The position numbers and the translations under genes are program-made. A stretch of 64,000 nt of DNA from a bacterium (GTDB taxonomy: Bacteria; Oederibacteriota; CAKKQC01): the NCBI GenBank assembly GCA_919901855.1, contig CAKKQC010000038.1, positions 1 to 64,000 of the forward strand, given 5' to 3'. Of the stretch, positions 34,109-41,734 are shown in pieces. Each line of letters opens with the position of its first letter. The first letter of the stretch is position 1. A model generated the notes under the pieces. It was not told where the DNA came from. It saw only the letters and a list, made by a program, of their open reading frames with translations, and ran no database searches.

Positions 34109-34882
34109 ATGAATCCCATGCCCGTCGCTCCGACCTCCAGCACGCCCGAGCGCGTCTCCAAACTTCTCGCGGCCAAGGGCCTGTGCTCCCGCCGCGAGGC
34201 CGCCGCGTTCATCAAGCGGGGGTGGGTGCTCCTCGACGGCCGGCCCGTCACCGAGACGGGGGCCAAGGCCTTTCCGGGCCAGGACATCCGGCTCGCGAAG
34301 CCGGCCGAACGCGAGCAGGAGCATACGGTCACGATCATCCTGAACAAGCCGCCGGGGTTCTCGGTCGGCGCGCCCGAGGCCGGGTACCCGGACGCGAACA
34401 CGCTTATCCGACCCCCGAACCAGATGCGTCTGCCCGGCGAGCCCGGGCTCACGGGGGCGCACATCCGGGGGCTGGCCCCCGCGGGGCGGCTGGATCTCAG
34501 CACCCGCGGGCTCATGGTCTACACCCAGGACGGCCGGGTGGCGCGGCGGCTGCTCGGGCACGGCCCCGAGGCCGAGACGAAGCCGATCGAGAAGGAATCG
34601 CTCATCCGGGTGGAGGGAGGCCTCTCGCGGGGCGCGTTCAACCGGCTGCGGGCGGGGGTGGCCATGGACGGGCGCCTGGTGAAGCCCATGGTGCTGGAGT
34701 GGGTGAACGCGGACCAGATCCGGCTCGTGATCAACGAGACCGGGCACCGGCAGGTCTGGCGGCTCTTCGAGGCCGTCCGGGCCCACGTGACCGGGGTGAA
34801 GCGCGTGCGCATCGGTGGCGTCAAGCTCGGGGGCCTGCCTTCGGGCAAGTGGCGGTTCCTGCGGCACGGCGAGCACTTCTAG
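34109..34882 (+). CDS. RluF/RsuA-family rRNA pseudouridine synthase, variant active site
   Basis: 257 residues. An S4 RNA-binding domain (ERVSKLLAAKGLCSRREAAAF, about 14-34) precedes the pseudouridine synthase domain. The catalytic aspartate is D129 in APAGRLDLSTRGLMVY. The C-terminal block RVRIGGVKLGGLPSGKWRFL matches RluF/RluB. The next conserved motif, normally EKEYxVxV, reads EKESLIRV, so the tyrosine that stacks on the target base in most family members is serine here. The motif usually written RQVRRM is RQVWRL. The enzyme probably modifies 23S or 16S rRNA, but activity may be reduced or specificity changed. The start at ATG 34109 is preferred over the longer frame from 34073 because TACCAT lies just upstream; ATG 34118 is also possible. 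Confidence 0.85.
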   Translation: MNPMPVAPTSSTPERVSKLLAAKGLCSRREAAAFIKRGWVLLDGRPVTETGAKAFPGQDIRLAKPAEREQEHTVTIILNKPPGFSVGAPEAGYPDANTLIRPPNQMRLPGEPGLTGAHIRGLAPAGRLDLSTRGLMVYTQDGRVARRLLGHGPEAETKPIEKESLIRVEGGLSRGAFNRLRAGVAMDGRLVKPMVLEWVNADQIRLVINETGHRQVWRLFEAVRAHVTGVKRVRIGGVKLGGLPSGKWRFLRHGEHF

Positions 34883-35116
34883 GCAGCGGGGGGCGCGGGT
34901 CCTGTCGGAGGTCTCGTCACCGTTCGCTCGCCATTGCGGCTGCGGCCAGAGCGAGCAGCCAACATTACTAATGCTAACGAGCGCCTGCCTGCGGGGGACC
35001 GCGAGCAGGCGCGGCCAGACGCGCTGTCGCAATTCCTCTGTCGCCGCCTGTTGGCTCGCGAAGCCGACTTCGACCTCCTCCTCCCGCGCCCCCCGCTCCG
35101 GTCCAGCCCGGACGGC
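34883..35116. other. Intergenic stretch with one inverted repeat
   Basis: No convincing gene. Bases 34981-34988 and 35005-35012 (GCGCCTGC and GCAGGCGC) form a perfect 8-bp inverted repeat with a 16-base loop, which may help end the upstream transcript although no T run follows. Bases 34950-34980 are locally AT-rich. I see no riboswitch or RNA gene. Confidence 0.35.
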
Positions 35117-35122
35117 TATAAT
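35117..35122 (+). promoter_or_regulatory. Consensus -10 element before the moxR operon
   Basis: A perfect TATAAT followed by 6 bases and a GTG at 35129. The spacing matches the leaderless sites elsewhere in the window. Confidence 0.6.
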
Positions 35123-35128
35123 GCCCTC

Positions 35129-35164
35129 GTGACCGAGACGCGGTCCCCCGCGAGGATCAGTTGA
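35129..35164 (+). CDS. Putative 11-residue leader peptide coupled to moxR
   Basis: GTG at 35129, 6 bases after TATAAT, opens an 11-codon frame (VTETRSPARIS) that ends in TGA at 35162-35164. That stop overlaps the only available moxR start, TTG 35161, as TTGA. An in-frame GAGG at 35152-35155 lies within the leader at the correct distance for reinitiation at the TTG. This would let a leaderless mini-ORF deliver ribosomes to a weak start. Confidence 0.4.
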   Translation: MTETRSPARIS

Positions 35165-36114
35165 GCTGGGCCCCCGGCGATCCCGGCTCCTCGCCCGGCG
35201 CGCCCCTGATCGCGAACATCGCGAAGGTCATCGTCGGCAAGGACCGCGAGATCGGGCTGGTCGTGACGGCGCTCTTCTCGGGCGGCCACGTGCTCATGGA
35301 GGACGTCCCCGGCGTGGGGAAGACCGTCCTCGCGCGCGCGCTCGCGGCTTCGATCGGCTGCACGACGACCAGGATCCAGTTCACGCCCGACCTCCTGCCT
35401 TCGGACGTCACGGGGCTCTCGATCTACAACCAGAACACGCAGAAGTTCGAGTACAAGCCGGGGCCCATCTTCGCGAACGTCGTGCTGGCCGACGAGATCA
35501 ACCGCGCGAATCCACGCACCCAGTCCTCGCTGCTCGAGGCGATGGCCGAGCGCCAGATCACGGTGGACGGCGTCACGCACAAGCTCGCGGAGCCGTTCAT
35601 GGTCGTCGCCACGCAGAACCCGATCGAACAGCAGGGCACCTACCCCCTGCCCGAAGCCCAGCTCGACCGGTTCCTCATGCGGATCTCGCTCGGGTACCCG
35701 ACGATGGCCGAGGAGGCCGAGATCGTCGAGCGGCAGGGGCTGGCCCATCCGCTGGACGCGCTCGCGTCCGTGATGACGGCCGCGGACGTGATCGCCGCGC
35801 AAGCGGCCGTGCGCCGGATCACGGTCAAGCAGCCGCTCACGCGGTACATGGCCGCGATCTGCGCGTCGACGCGCAACCACCCGGACCTCATGCTCGGGGC
35901 CTCGCCGCGCGCGACGCTCGGGCTCTACCGGGCCGCGCAGGCGAAGTCCCTGCTCGAGGGGCGCAACTTCGCGACGCCGGACGACGTGAAGGCGATCGCG
36001 ATCCCCGTGATCGCGCACCGGCTCCTGCTGACCCACCAGGCGCGGTTCAGCAACCGGACGGCGGAGCAGGTGGTCCGCGACATCCTGAACCAGGTGCCCG
36101 TCCCGCAGGCATGA
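35161..36114 (+). CDS. MoxR-family AAA+ ATPase
   Basis: 317 residues. Walker A is EDVPGVGKT at about 47-55, Walker B VVLADEINRANPRTQSSLLEA at about 109-129, then the sensor motif and ARG-rich lid region (MLGASPRATLGLYRAAQAKS). This is the AAA_3 MoxR pattern. MoxR ATPases act as chaperones that help assemble or activate partner proteins containing VWA or DUF58 domains, and the next two genes are the standard partners. The start is TTG: the upstream in-frame stop at 35119-35121 leaves no ATG or GTG, and GAGG lies 5-8 bases before it. It is probably translated by coupling from the 11-codon leader. Confidence 0.9.
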   Translation: MSWAPGDPGSSPGAPLIANIAKVIVGKDREIGLVVTALFSGGHVLMEDVPGVGKTVLARALAASIGCTTTRIQFTPDLLPSDVTGLSIYNQNTQKFEYKPGPIFANVVLADEINRANPRTQSSLLEAMAERQITVDGVTHKLAEPFMVVATQNPIEQQGTYPLPEAQLDRFLMRISLGYPTMAEEAEIVERQGLAHPLDALASVMTAADVIAAQAAVRRITVKQPLTRYMAAICASTRNHPDLMLGASPRATLGLYRAAQAKSLLEGRNFATPDDVKAIAIPVIAHRLLLTHQARFSNRTAEQVVRDILNQVPVPQA

Positions 36115-36130
36115 GCGTCCGGCGGCAAAA

Positions 36131-37435
36131 ATGCTGATCACGCGGCGCGGCTGGATCGTCCTGGCCGGCGGCATCGTCGCGGCCGTCCTCGCGCACCGCA
36201 CCGGCCAGCCCGTCCTGCTCGTGCTCGTCACCCTCAGCGCGGCGGCCCTGCTCGTGTCGGCCGTCGTGCTCCTCCGGCTCGGCGGAGGCATCGAGATGGA
36301 CCGTCTCGTTCCGGCCGAGGTCTTCAAGGGCGATCCGATCCCCGTCAGGCTGCGGATCCGGAACGGCGGGTCACCCAAGAGCCTCTTCTTCCTCGTGGAC
36401 GAGCCGAGGATCCGGGACGCCGTCGTGGCCACTGCGGTTCCCGTGGACAGCCTAAGAGCCGGAGAGCACAGGGAGTTCCGGTACGAGATCGCGTCCCCGC
36501 GGCGGGGGGTTCTGCGGTTCCGCGATGTCGCGGTCGAGTCGCAGGCGCCGTTCGGCCTGATCGTCTCGCGGCGGGTGCTGGAGGCGCCGGGCACGACCGT
36601 CATCCTGCCCAGGCCGGGCCGGATCTGGGACTGGGAATGCTCGGGCGGCCGGCGGCACTCGGGCGTCGGAGTGGAATCCCTGGACCGCAGCGGCGCGACG
36701 CAGGAGTTCTTCGCCGTCCGCGAGTACCGCCCCGAGGACCCGATGAAGCACATCCACTGGAAGCTCACGGCGAAGATGCGCGAGCCGATGGTGCGCGAGT
36801 TCCAGACGACCTCCTCCCTCGAGGTCGAAGTCGTCGTGAACGGAACGCGTAGCGACTACCCGGGCGCTTCGGGCATGGCGGCCCTCGACGCGGTCGCGGA
36901 GCTGGCGGCCACGGTGTCCGCGGAGCTGCTGCGCCGGGGGTTCTTCGTCCGCCTCTGGACCCTCGGCCGGAAGGTGCGGCCGACCCTTCAGGAGAGCGGG
37001 CCCGCGCACCTCAAGCGCCTGCTCGTCGAGCTGGCGGGCCTCGAGGCCACCCGGGACGAGGCTTTCGCGGACGCGCTGGCGGGCGTCGTCGGGTACTTCA
37101 CCCCCCGCGCCGCCGTGATCTGCGTGACGCCCCACCTCGCCCTGCCCGAGCTGGCGCCCGCGGTCGCGGGGCTGCGCGAGCGCGCGTTCTTTCCCCAGCT
37201 CATGGTCGTCGAGCCGCCGCGGGACCGGCCGGGCGAGGGCCCGCGGTCGCCCGAGGAGGCCATCCTGTCCGCCATCGCGCGGTCGGGGGCACCCGGGTTC
37301 CGGTTCCGGAGCGACGACGACTTCTCGCTGGTCCGGATGTACGACCACGAGGCCCGCCGCGTCGGGTTCCGGGGCGTCGAGATGCCCGTTCCCGCCGGGA
37401 TCGCCTGGACCCCCGAGCCGGGGGCCGCCGCGTGA
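36131..37435 (+). CDS. DUF58-domain protein (MoxR partner)
   Basis: 434 residues. Two N-terminal membrane helices (GWIVLAGGIVAAVLAHRTGQPVLLVLVTLSAAALLVSAVVLL) precede a beta-sandwich, then the DUF58 signature FAVREYRPEDPMKHIHWKLTAK at about 196-217, and a VWA-like C-terminal domain. DUF58 proteins act with MoxR ATPases in envelope-related processes. The ATG is 16 bases after the moxR stop. The 3' end overlaps the transglutaminase gene by 4 bases (GTGA), so the three genes form one translationally coupled operon. Confidence 0.9.
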   Translation: MLITRRGWIVLAGGIVAAVLAHRTGQPVLLVLVTLSAAALLVSAVVLLRLGGGIEMDRLVPAEVFKGDPIPVRLRIRNGGSPKSLFFLVDEPRIRDAVVATAVPVDSLRAGEHREFRYEIASPRRGVLRFRDVAVESQAPFGLIVSRRVLEAPGTTVILPRPGRIWDWECSGGRRHSGVGVESLDRSGATQEFFAVREYRPEDPMKHIHWKLTAKMREPMVREFQTTSSLEVEVVVNGTRSDYPGASGMAALDAVAELAATVSAELLRRGFFVRLWTLGRKVRPTLQESGPAHLKRLLVELAGLEATRDEAFADALAGVVGYFTPRAAVICVTPHLALPELAPAVAGLRERAFFPQLMVVEPPRDRPGEGPRSPEEAILSAIARSGAPGFRFRSDDDFSLVRMYDHEARRVGFRGVEMPVPAGIAWTPEPGAAA

Positions 37436-39513
37436 CTGCGGCCCTGCGCCTGCTCCTGGCGGCGCTCGCCTACGGGACCTCGGCGCTGGCGGCGGCAGTG
37501 ACGCTCGCCGTGATCGAGCAGGGCACCTGGGGATGGCCCGTGGCGGCGTGGTTCGTGGCCGCGTACGCGCTCGTCTGGGGCTGGAGCCGGGGGGCCCCGA
37601 AGATCCCGGCATCCGTCCGTCGCGGGGTCGACGGCTGCGCGCTCGTGGGTCTGGTGTGGTTCCTCTACCGGGTCCTCGGCGGCGGGGGGGCGGATTTCGA
37701 CTGGCGCGCGGCCGCCCCGGTCGTGCTCGTGTTCGCCCAGATGCTCCGGGCGCTCGTCGTGACCACGCCGGGGGAGGCGGAGAGCTTCCTCGCCACCGGT
37801 CTCGCGCTGGCGCTCTACTCCGCGACGCGTACGGGGTGGACGACTGGCGCGCTCTTCCTCGCCGCGTTCATGTGGATGTGGCTGGCGGCGATGACGCTGG
37901 TCCAGGTTCTCGCCGAGGGTGAGCGGAGGTCCCGCGGCGGCGGCATGGTGGCGTCCACGGCGAACCCGTGGCGCACCCTCCGGTCGGGGCTCTGGCTTTC
38001 CCTCGTCGTCGTGGCGCTGGGCATCGGGGGCTTCCTCGTCGTCCGCGGACCGGCGTCGGGGACCGGCGCGGGCGAGGGCGCCGCTACCGGCGGCTGGTCG
38101 GCGGCGGGCACCGGCGGGGCGAAGTACAGCCTCGAGATGACCTTCGCGTCGCAGGCGGGCCCGCACGCGCCCGTCCGCGAGCAGTACCGCATCAAGGCGC
38201 CGCTGTCGCTGTCGCGGTTCCGGCTCCAGGCGTTCGACACCTACTCGGCCGACGGCTGGCGGCTCTCGCGCGAGGCGGCTGTCGCCCTGCCCGAGGGGAC
38301 GAAGGTAGCCGTGCAATACGGGCTGGGCCTGGGACTCCCATCGAGCGTCGAGGGCGTCGCGGTGGACCTCGAGATCGCGGCGACCGGCGCGGAGGGGGAC
38401 GTCCTCCTGACCGCGGGCTGGCCGCTCGAGCTCGAGGGCGCGTTCCCGGGCCCCCTGCAGACCGATGAGGACGGCGGCGTGCGGTTGAGGTACCCGTTTC
38501 CCCCGGGATTCCGGTACCGGCTCCGGACATGGTGCCCCGACTGGGACCACCTGTCGCTGGCGGAGGCGCGGGCGGCGGGCGCGGACCGGGTGGGCGAGCG
38601 ATACCTGGCCCTGCCCGCGACGCTACCGGCCCGGGTCGCCGCGCGAGCGGGCGAGTGGACCTCGGGCGCCGCGTCGCCCTGGGCCCGGGCGCTGAGTCTC
38701 GCTGCCGCGCTCCGGGCGGGCCCGGCGTACCGGCTCGAGCTCGCCACCCCGCCGTCCGGCGGGGCGGGGGTCGCAGACCCCGTGGACTGGTTCCTCTTCG
38801 GTGCTCCGGCCGGCAACTGCGTCGACTTCGCGAGCGCGTTCGCGGTGATGGCCCGCTCCATCGGCGTGCCCTCGCGACTGGTCGCCGGCTACCTCGCGCA
38901 CCGCCGGGACGAGTCGACCGGGGAGTGGGTGGTCACGACGATGGATGCCCACGCGTGGTGCGAGATCGCGCTCGAGGGGATCGGGTGGGTGCCCGTGGAC
39001 CCCACGCCGGCGGGCCGCGCCGGCGGGACCGCCGTGGGCGGGACGGCGACCCCGGCGCCCTCCGCCTCGAGCGTGCCCGCGGCCGGGGTCCCGGACGAGC
39101 CGGCCGGGCGCGCGCCGGTTCCCGCGGCGAAAATGCTGGCCGCGCTGGCGGCAGCCTGGCCCTGGCTGCTACTCGGGGGGGCGGCGTTCTGGCTCGCGCG
39201 CGGCTTCTGGCGGGCCGTCCGGGAACGCCTGCGATACGTCCGGCCGCGCCGGGCGGCGGGCGAAATCCAACGGGCGTTCCAGCGCGTGTGCGAGGCCGCC
39301 GGGAAGCGCGGACGGGAGCGGCGCGAGGCGCAGACGCCGGCGGAATACGCTAGAGCGCTCCGGGGGATCTTTCCCGGGCTGGCCGCCGACCTCGCGCGGC
39401 TGGCCGACCTGGCGACGGAGGCCGAGTTCTCGGGCCGGGCCCCGACCGCGCAGGTGCGGGCGGAGGCGAAGGCGCTCGGCCGGCGGCTGGTCGCCGCGCT
39501 GAGCAAGATCTAG
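37432..39513 (+). CDS. TgpA-like transmembrane transglutaminase
   Basis: 693 residues. The N-terminus has several membrane helices (DUF3488-like). A soluble transglutaminase core follows: catalytic cysteine in APAGNCVDFASAFAVMARS at about 460-478, histidine in TMDAHAWCEI, aspartate in VPVDPTPAGRAG. A final membrane helix (AALAAAWPWLLLGGAAFWLAR) precedes a cytoplasmic DUF4129-like tail. Orthologues in MoxR-DUF58 operons are implicated in extracellular proteolysis or cross-linking; the actual substrate is unknown. It starts with GTG, overlapping the DUF58 stop. The next gene is convergent, with a repeat element in the gap. Confidence 0.9.
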   Translation: MTAALRLLLAALAYGTSALAAAVTLAVIEQGTWGWPVAAWFVAAYALVWGWSRGAPKIPASVRRGVDGCALVGLVWFLYRVLGGGGADFDWRAAAPVVLVFAQMLRALVVTTPGEAESFLATGLALALYSATRTGWTTGALFLAAFMWMWLAAMTLVQVLAEGERRSRGGGMVASTANPWRTLRSGLWLSLVVVALGIGGFLVVRGPASGTGAGEGAATGGWSAAGTGGAKYSLEMTFASQAGPHAPVREQYRIKAPLSLSRFRLQAFDTYSADGWRLSREAAVALPEGTKVAVQYGLGLGLPSSVEGVAVDLEIAATGAEGDVLLTAGWPLELEGAFPGPLQTDEDGGVRLRYPFPPGFRYRLRTWCPDWDHLSLAEARAAGADRVGERYLALPATLPARVAARAGEWTSGAASPWARALSLAAALRAGPAYRLELATPPSGGAGVADPVDWFLFGAPAGNCVDFASAFAVMARSIGVPSRLVAGYLAHRRDESTGEWVVTTMDAHAWCEIALEGIGWVPVDPTPAGRAGGTAVGGTATPAPSASSVPAAGVPDEPAGRAPVPAAKMLAALAAAWPWLLLGGAAFWLARGFWRAVRERLRYVRPRRAAGEIQRAFQRVCEAAGKRGRERREAQTPAEYARALRGIFPGLAADLARLADLATEAEFSGRAPTAQVRAEAKALGRRLVAALSKI

Positions 39514-39525
39514 CCCTTCTACTGG

Positions 39526-39553
39526 CCCTGAGCGACCGAAGGGAGTCGAAGGG
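39526..39553. repeat. Dispersed palindromic repeat of the CCCTGAGC/TCGAAGGG type
   Basis: A 28-base element beginning CCCTGAGCGAC and ending GAGTCGAAGGG lies between convergent genes. It has nested inverted segments (CCC with GGG, CGAC with GTCG). I recognise the same end sequences as a common dispersed repeat of bacterial and metagenomic genomes. It is the only copy I noticed in this window and may also act as a transcript end for both neighbours. Confidence 0.5.
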
Positions 39554-39563
39554 TGGCGAAAAG

Positions 39564-40739
39564 CTAGAGGGGAGTGACGACGGCGGGGGCGACGGCCCCG
39601 GGCGGCGGCAGGGGGGTCCGGTCCGGCGCCGCCAGATACCGCATGATGACGCGGTCGACGACCGAGCCGCGGCGGAACACGGTCTTCTCCCCGATCTTGA
39701 ACGCCAGCCCGCTCTTGAAGAGCGACCGGATCCACAGGCTGCCGGACAGCCGCTTCGCGTAGCGCTCGTTCCACAGCCGCGCGTGGACGCGGCCGATCTC
39801 CGTCGCGTCCGCGCTCCCGGTTTCGGCGACGCACCGGGCCAGCAGGGGCCCCGCGGCCAGCGCTCGGGAGAGGCCGTTGCCGATGAACGGGTCCGAAACG
39901 GCGGCCGCGTCACCCACGGCGACGGGGCCCGGGCCGATGCGCAGGTTATGGCGGAACGGGATGGGACCTATGCCCCGCCAGTCCTCGGTGCGCTCCAGTC
40001 CGTACAGGGCGTCGCGCAGCGACTTCGACCGCTCGACCACGTCGTCGATCTCGGCCTGCCACGGCCGCGTCTGGCCGCGCGCGTGCCAGGTCAGGCCGGC
40101 CACCGCCGTGAACGACTCGCCGCACGTCAGGACGCTCGCGTAGCCGCCTGGGAAGGCGTGCAGCGAGAGCGTGCCGGGGGCCCGGCGGTCGCCGGCGAAC
40201 ACGGCGCTCCACCCGAACCAGCCGCGACGCGGCTTCGCGGCCGCGTCGGCCGCGATCGTGTGGTAGCCGTCCGCGAGCACGACGAGCGTGAACCGCCGGC
40301 GGCTCGTGCGGTCCCGGGCGTCCCGGAGGCTCACGATCCAGCGGCTGCCGTCCGGGTGCACGGCCGAGGCCTTGGTGCCCATCTCTACCGTGACGCCCTC
40401 CGTGCGGGCCCGCTCCAGGAGCGTGTCCTCGAGGAGCTGGCGGGGCAGCGCGAGGCCGGCCACGCCGTCGCGCCGGATTTCGAACGCCAGCGGCTCGCCG
40501 CCGGGGAAGGTGAGGGCACCGTTCGTGACGTCCGCGGCCCCTCCGTCGCGCACCGCCTCGAGGACCCCGAGATGGCCGAGCTCGCCTACGGCTTCGGGAC
40601 AGAGGAAGCAGGCGTTGATGCGGCCCTGCCAGTTCGTGCGCTGCTCTATGAGGGTGACATCGAGACCTGAACGTTTGAGGCCGATCGCGGCGCTGGCGCC
40701 GGCGGGGCCGCCGCCGACGACGACCGCGCTACGCGGCAC
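39564..40739 (-). CDS. FAD-dependent oxidoreductase, geranylgeranyl reductase-like
   Basis: 391 residues of the GR2/UbiH-like flavoprotein family. The dinucleotide motif VVVGGGPAGASAAIGLKRSG opens the protein, and the second FAD block GPVAVGDAAAVSDPFIGNGLSRAL lies near residue 290. NACFLCPEAVGELGHLGV and LADGYHTIAAD are typical of geranylgeranyl reductase-like and halogenase-like members, which reduce isoprenoid chains or hydroxylate quinones. It starts at a GTG (40739) without a clear Shine-Dalgarno. It is transcribed alone, divergent from the nucleoside hydrolase operon. Lipid or quinone tailoring is a reasonable guess, not shown by the sequence. Confidence 0.85.
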   Translation of the reverse strand: MPRSAVVVGGGPAGASAAIGLKRSGLDVTLIEQRTNWQGRINACFLCPEAVGELGHLGVLEAVRDGGAADVTNGALTFPGGEPLAFEIRRDGVAGLALPRQLLEDTLLERARTEGVTVEMGTKASAVHPDGSRWIVSLRDARDRTSRRRFTLVVLADGYHTIAADAAAKPRRGWFGWSAVFAGDRRAPGTLSLHAFPGGYASVLTCGESFTAVAGLTWHARGQTRPWQAEIDDVVERSKSLRDALYGLERTEDWRGIGPIPFRHNLRIGPGPVAVGDAAAVSDPFIGNGLSRALAAGPLLARCVAETGSADATEIGRVHARLWNERYAKRLSGSLWIRSLFKSGLAFKIGEKTVFRRGSVVDRVIMRYLAAPDRTPLPPPGAVAPAVVTPL

Positions 40740-40823
40740 GGGGTGCCGCCGGGGGACGGGAGCGAACCGGCCCGCTCATGCGCCCATAGAATCCACGTTT
40801 GCCCCGGGGGGGATCAATGGACC

Positions 40824-40829
40824 TATAAT
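40824..40829 (+). promoter_or_regulatory. Consensus -10 element, leaderless
   Basis: A perfect TATAAT, 7 bases (CCACGTG), then ATG 40837. With 29769-29774 it is the best example of the start-proximal promoter geometry in this window. Confidence 0.65.
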
Positions 40830-40836
40830 CCACGTG

Positions 40837-41727
40837 ATGAAACTGAAGATGCCCATCCTCCTCGACACCGACATCGGGAACGACATCGACGACGCGGTCG
40901 CGCTGGCCTACCTGCTCCGCCAGCCGCGGTGCGAACTGGCGGGAGTGACCTGTGTCACCGGTGACGTCGGACAGCGTTGCGCGCTGACCGACGCCGTCTG
41001 CCGGGCCGCGGGCCGGACCGACATCCCCATTCACGCGGGCGCACGCGACGTGCTCCTGCACGGGCCGGGTCAGCCGACGGTGCCCCAGTACGAGGTGCTG
41101 CGGTCGCGGCCCCATCGCGCGGATTGGCCGGCGGGCACGGCCGTGGAGTTCCTCCGCAGGACGATCCGCGAGCGTCCGGGCGAGATCACGCTGCTCACGA
41201 TCGGGCCGCTGACGAACATCGCCCTCCTCGGCGCGATCGATCCGGAGGTGCTGGTCCTGTTGAAGGAGATGGTGGCGATGGCCGGCGTCTTCTACCCGCA
41301 CGAGTGCGACTCGGAGTGGAACTGCCGCGTGGACCCCGTGGCGACGGCCATGGTCCTGAAGACGACCGCGCGGTTGAAGGTCCCGGTCCGGCTGATCGGA
41401 CTGGATGTCACGATGAAGTGCCGCCTCGGCCCCGACGAGGTGAAGCGGCGGTTCACCCCGTCGCCCCTGGACTTCGTGCTCGAGCTGGCGTCCGTGTGGT
41501 TCCGGGGCGCCAGGGAGATGACCTTCCACGATCCGCTGGCGGCCGCCGTGGTTTTCGAACCGGATCTCTGCGGGTACGAGTCCGGCCTGGTCACGGGCGA
41601 TCCCGGACCCGGCGCCGCGGAGGGCCGCACGCCGTTCACGGCGGGCCCGGGGACGCACACGGTGGCGAAGACCGTGGACCCGGAGGGGTTCTTCAAGGAG
41701 TATTTCTCAGTCTTCGGCGTACAATAG
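40837..41727 (+). CDS. Inosine-uridine-type nucleoside hydrolase
   Basis: 296 residues of the IU-nucleoside hydrolase family, which cleave the N-glycosidic bond of ribonucleosides. The calcium-binding N-terminal cluster LLDTDIGNDIDDAVAL is at residues 8-23, LLTIGPLTNIALL at about 119-131, and the catalytic His-Asp in MTFHDPLAAAV at about 227-237. There is no signal peptide, so it acts in the cytoplasm. It leads a run of four plus-strand genes (GH127, M14-like peptidase, ADP-ribosylglycohydrolase) with gaps of 7, 3 and 4 bases. TATAAT 7 bases upstream selects the ATG at 40837; an in-frame methionine four codons later is less likely. Confidence 0.9.
   Translation: MKLKMPILLDTDIGNDIDDAVALAYLLRQPRCELAGVTCVTGDVGQRCALTDAVCRAAGRTDIPIHAGARDVLLHGPGQPTVPQYEVLRSRPHRADWPAGTAVEFLRRTIRERPGEITLLTIGPLTNIALLGAIDPEVLVLLKEMVAMAGVFYPHECDSEWNCRVDPVATAMVLKTTARLKVPVRLIGLDVTMKCRLGPDEVKRRFTPSPLDFVLELASVWFRGAREMTFHDPLAAAVVFEPDLCGYESGLVTGDPGPGAAEGRTPFTAGPGTHTVAKTVDPEGFFKEYFSVFGVQ
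41720..41725 (+). promoter_or_regulatory. Possible internal -10 element
   Basis: TACAAT at the very end of the nucleoside hydrolase gene lies 9 bases before ATG 41735. It is 2-3 bases further than the other sites, so it may be an internal promoter or a chance match. Confidence 0.3.
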
Positions 41728-41734
41728 CGGCGCG

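Noticed and set aside
34981-35012. Inverted repeat as a terminator or riboswitch
   Set aside because: Only an 8-bp stem with a large loop and no T tract; no known riboswitch core is visible.
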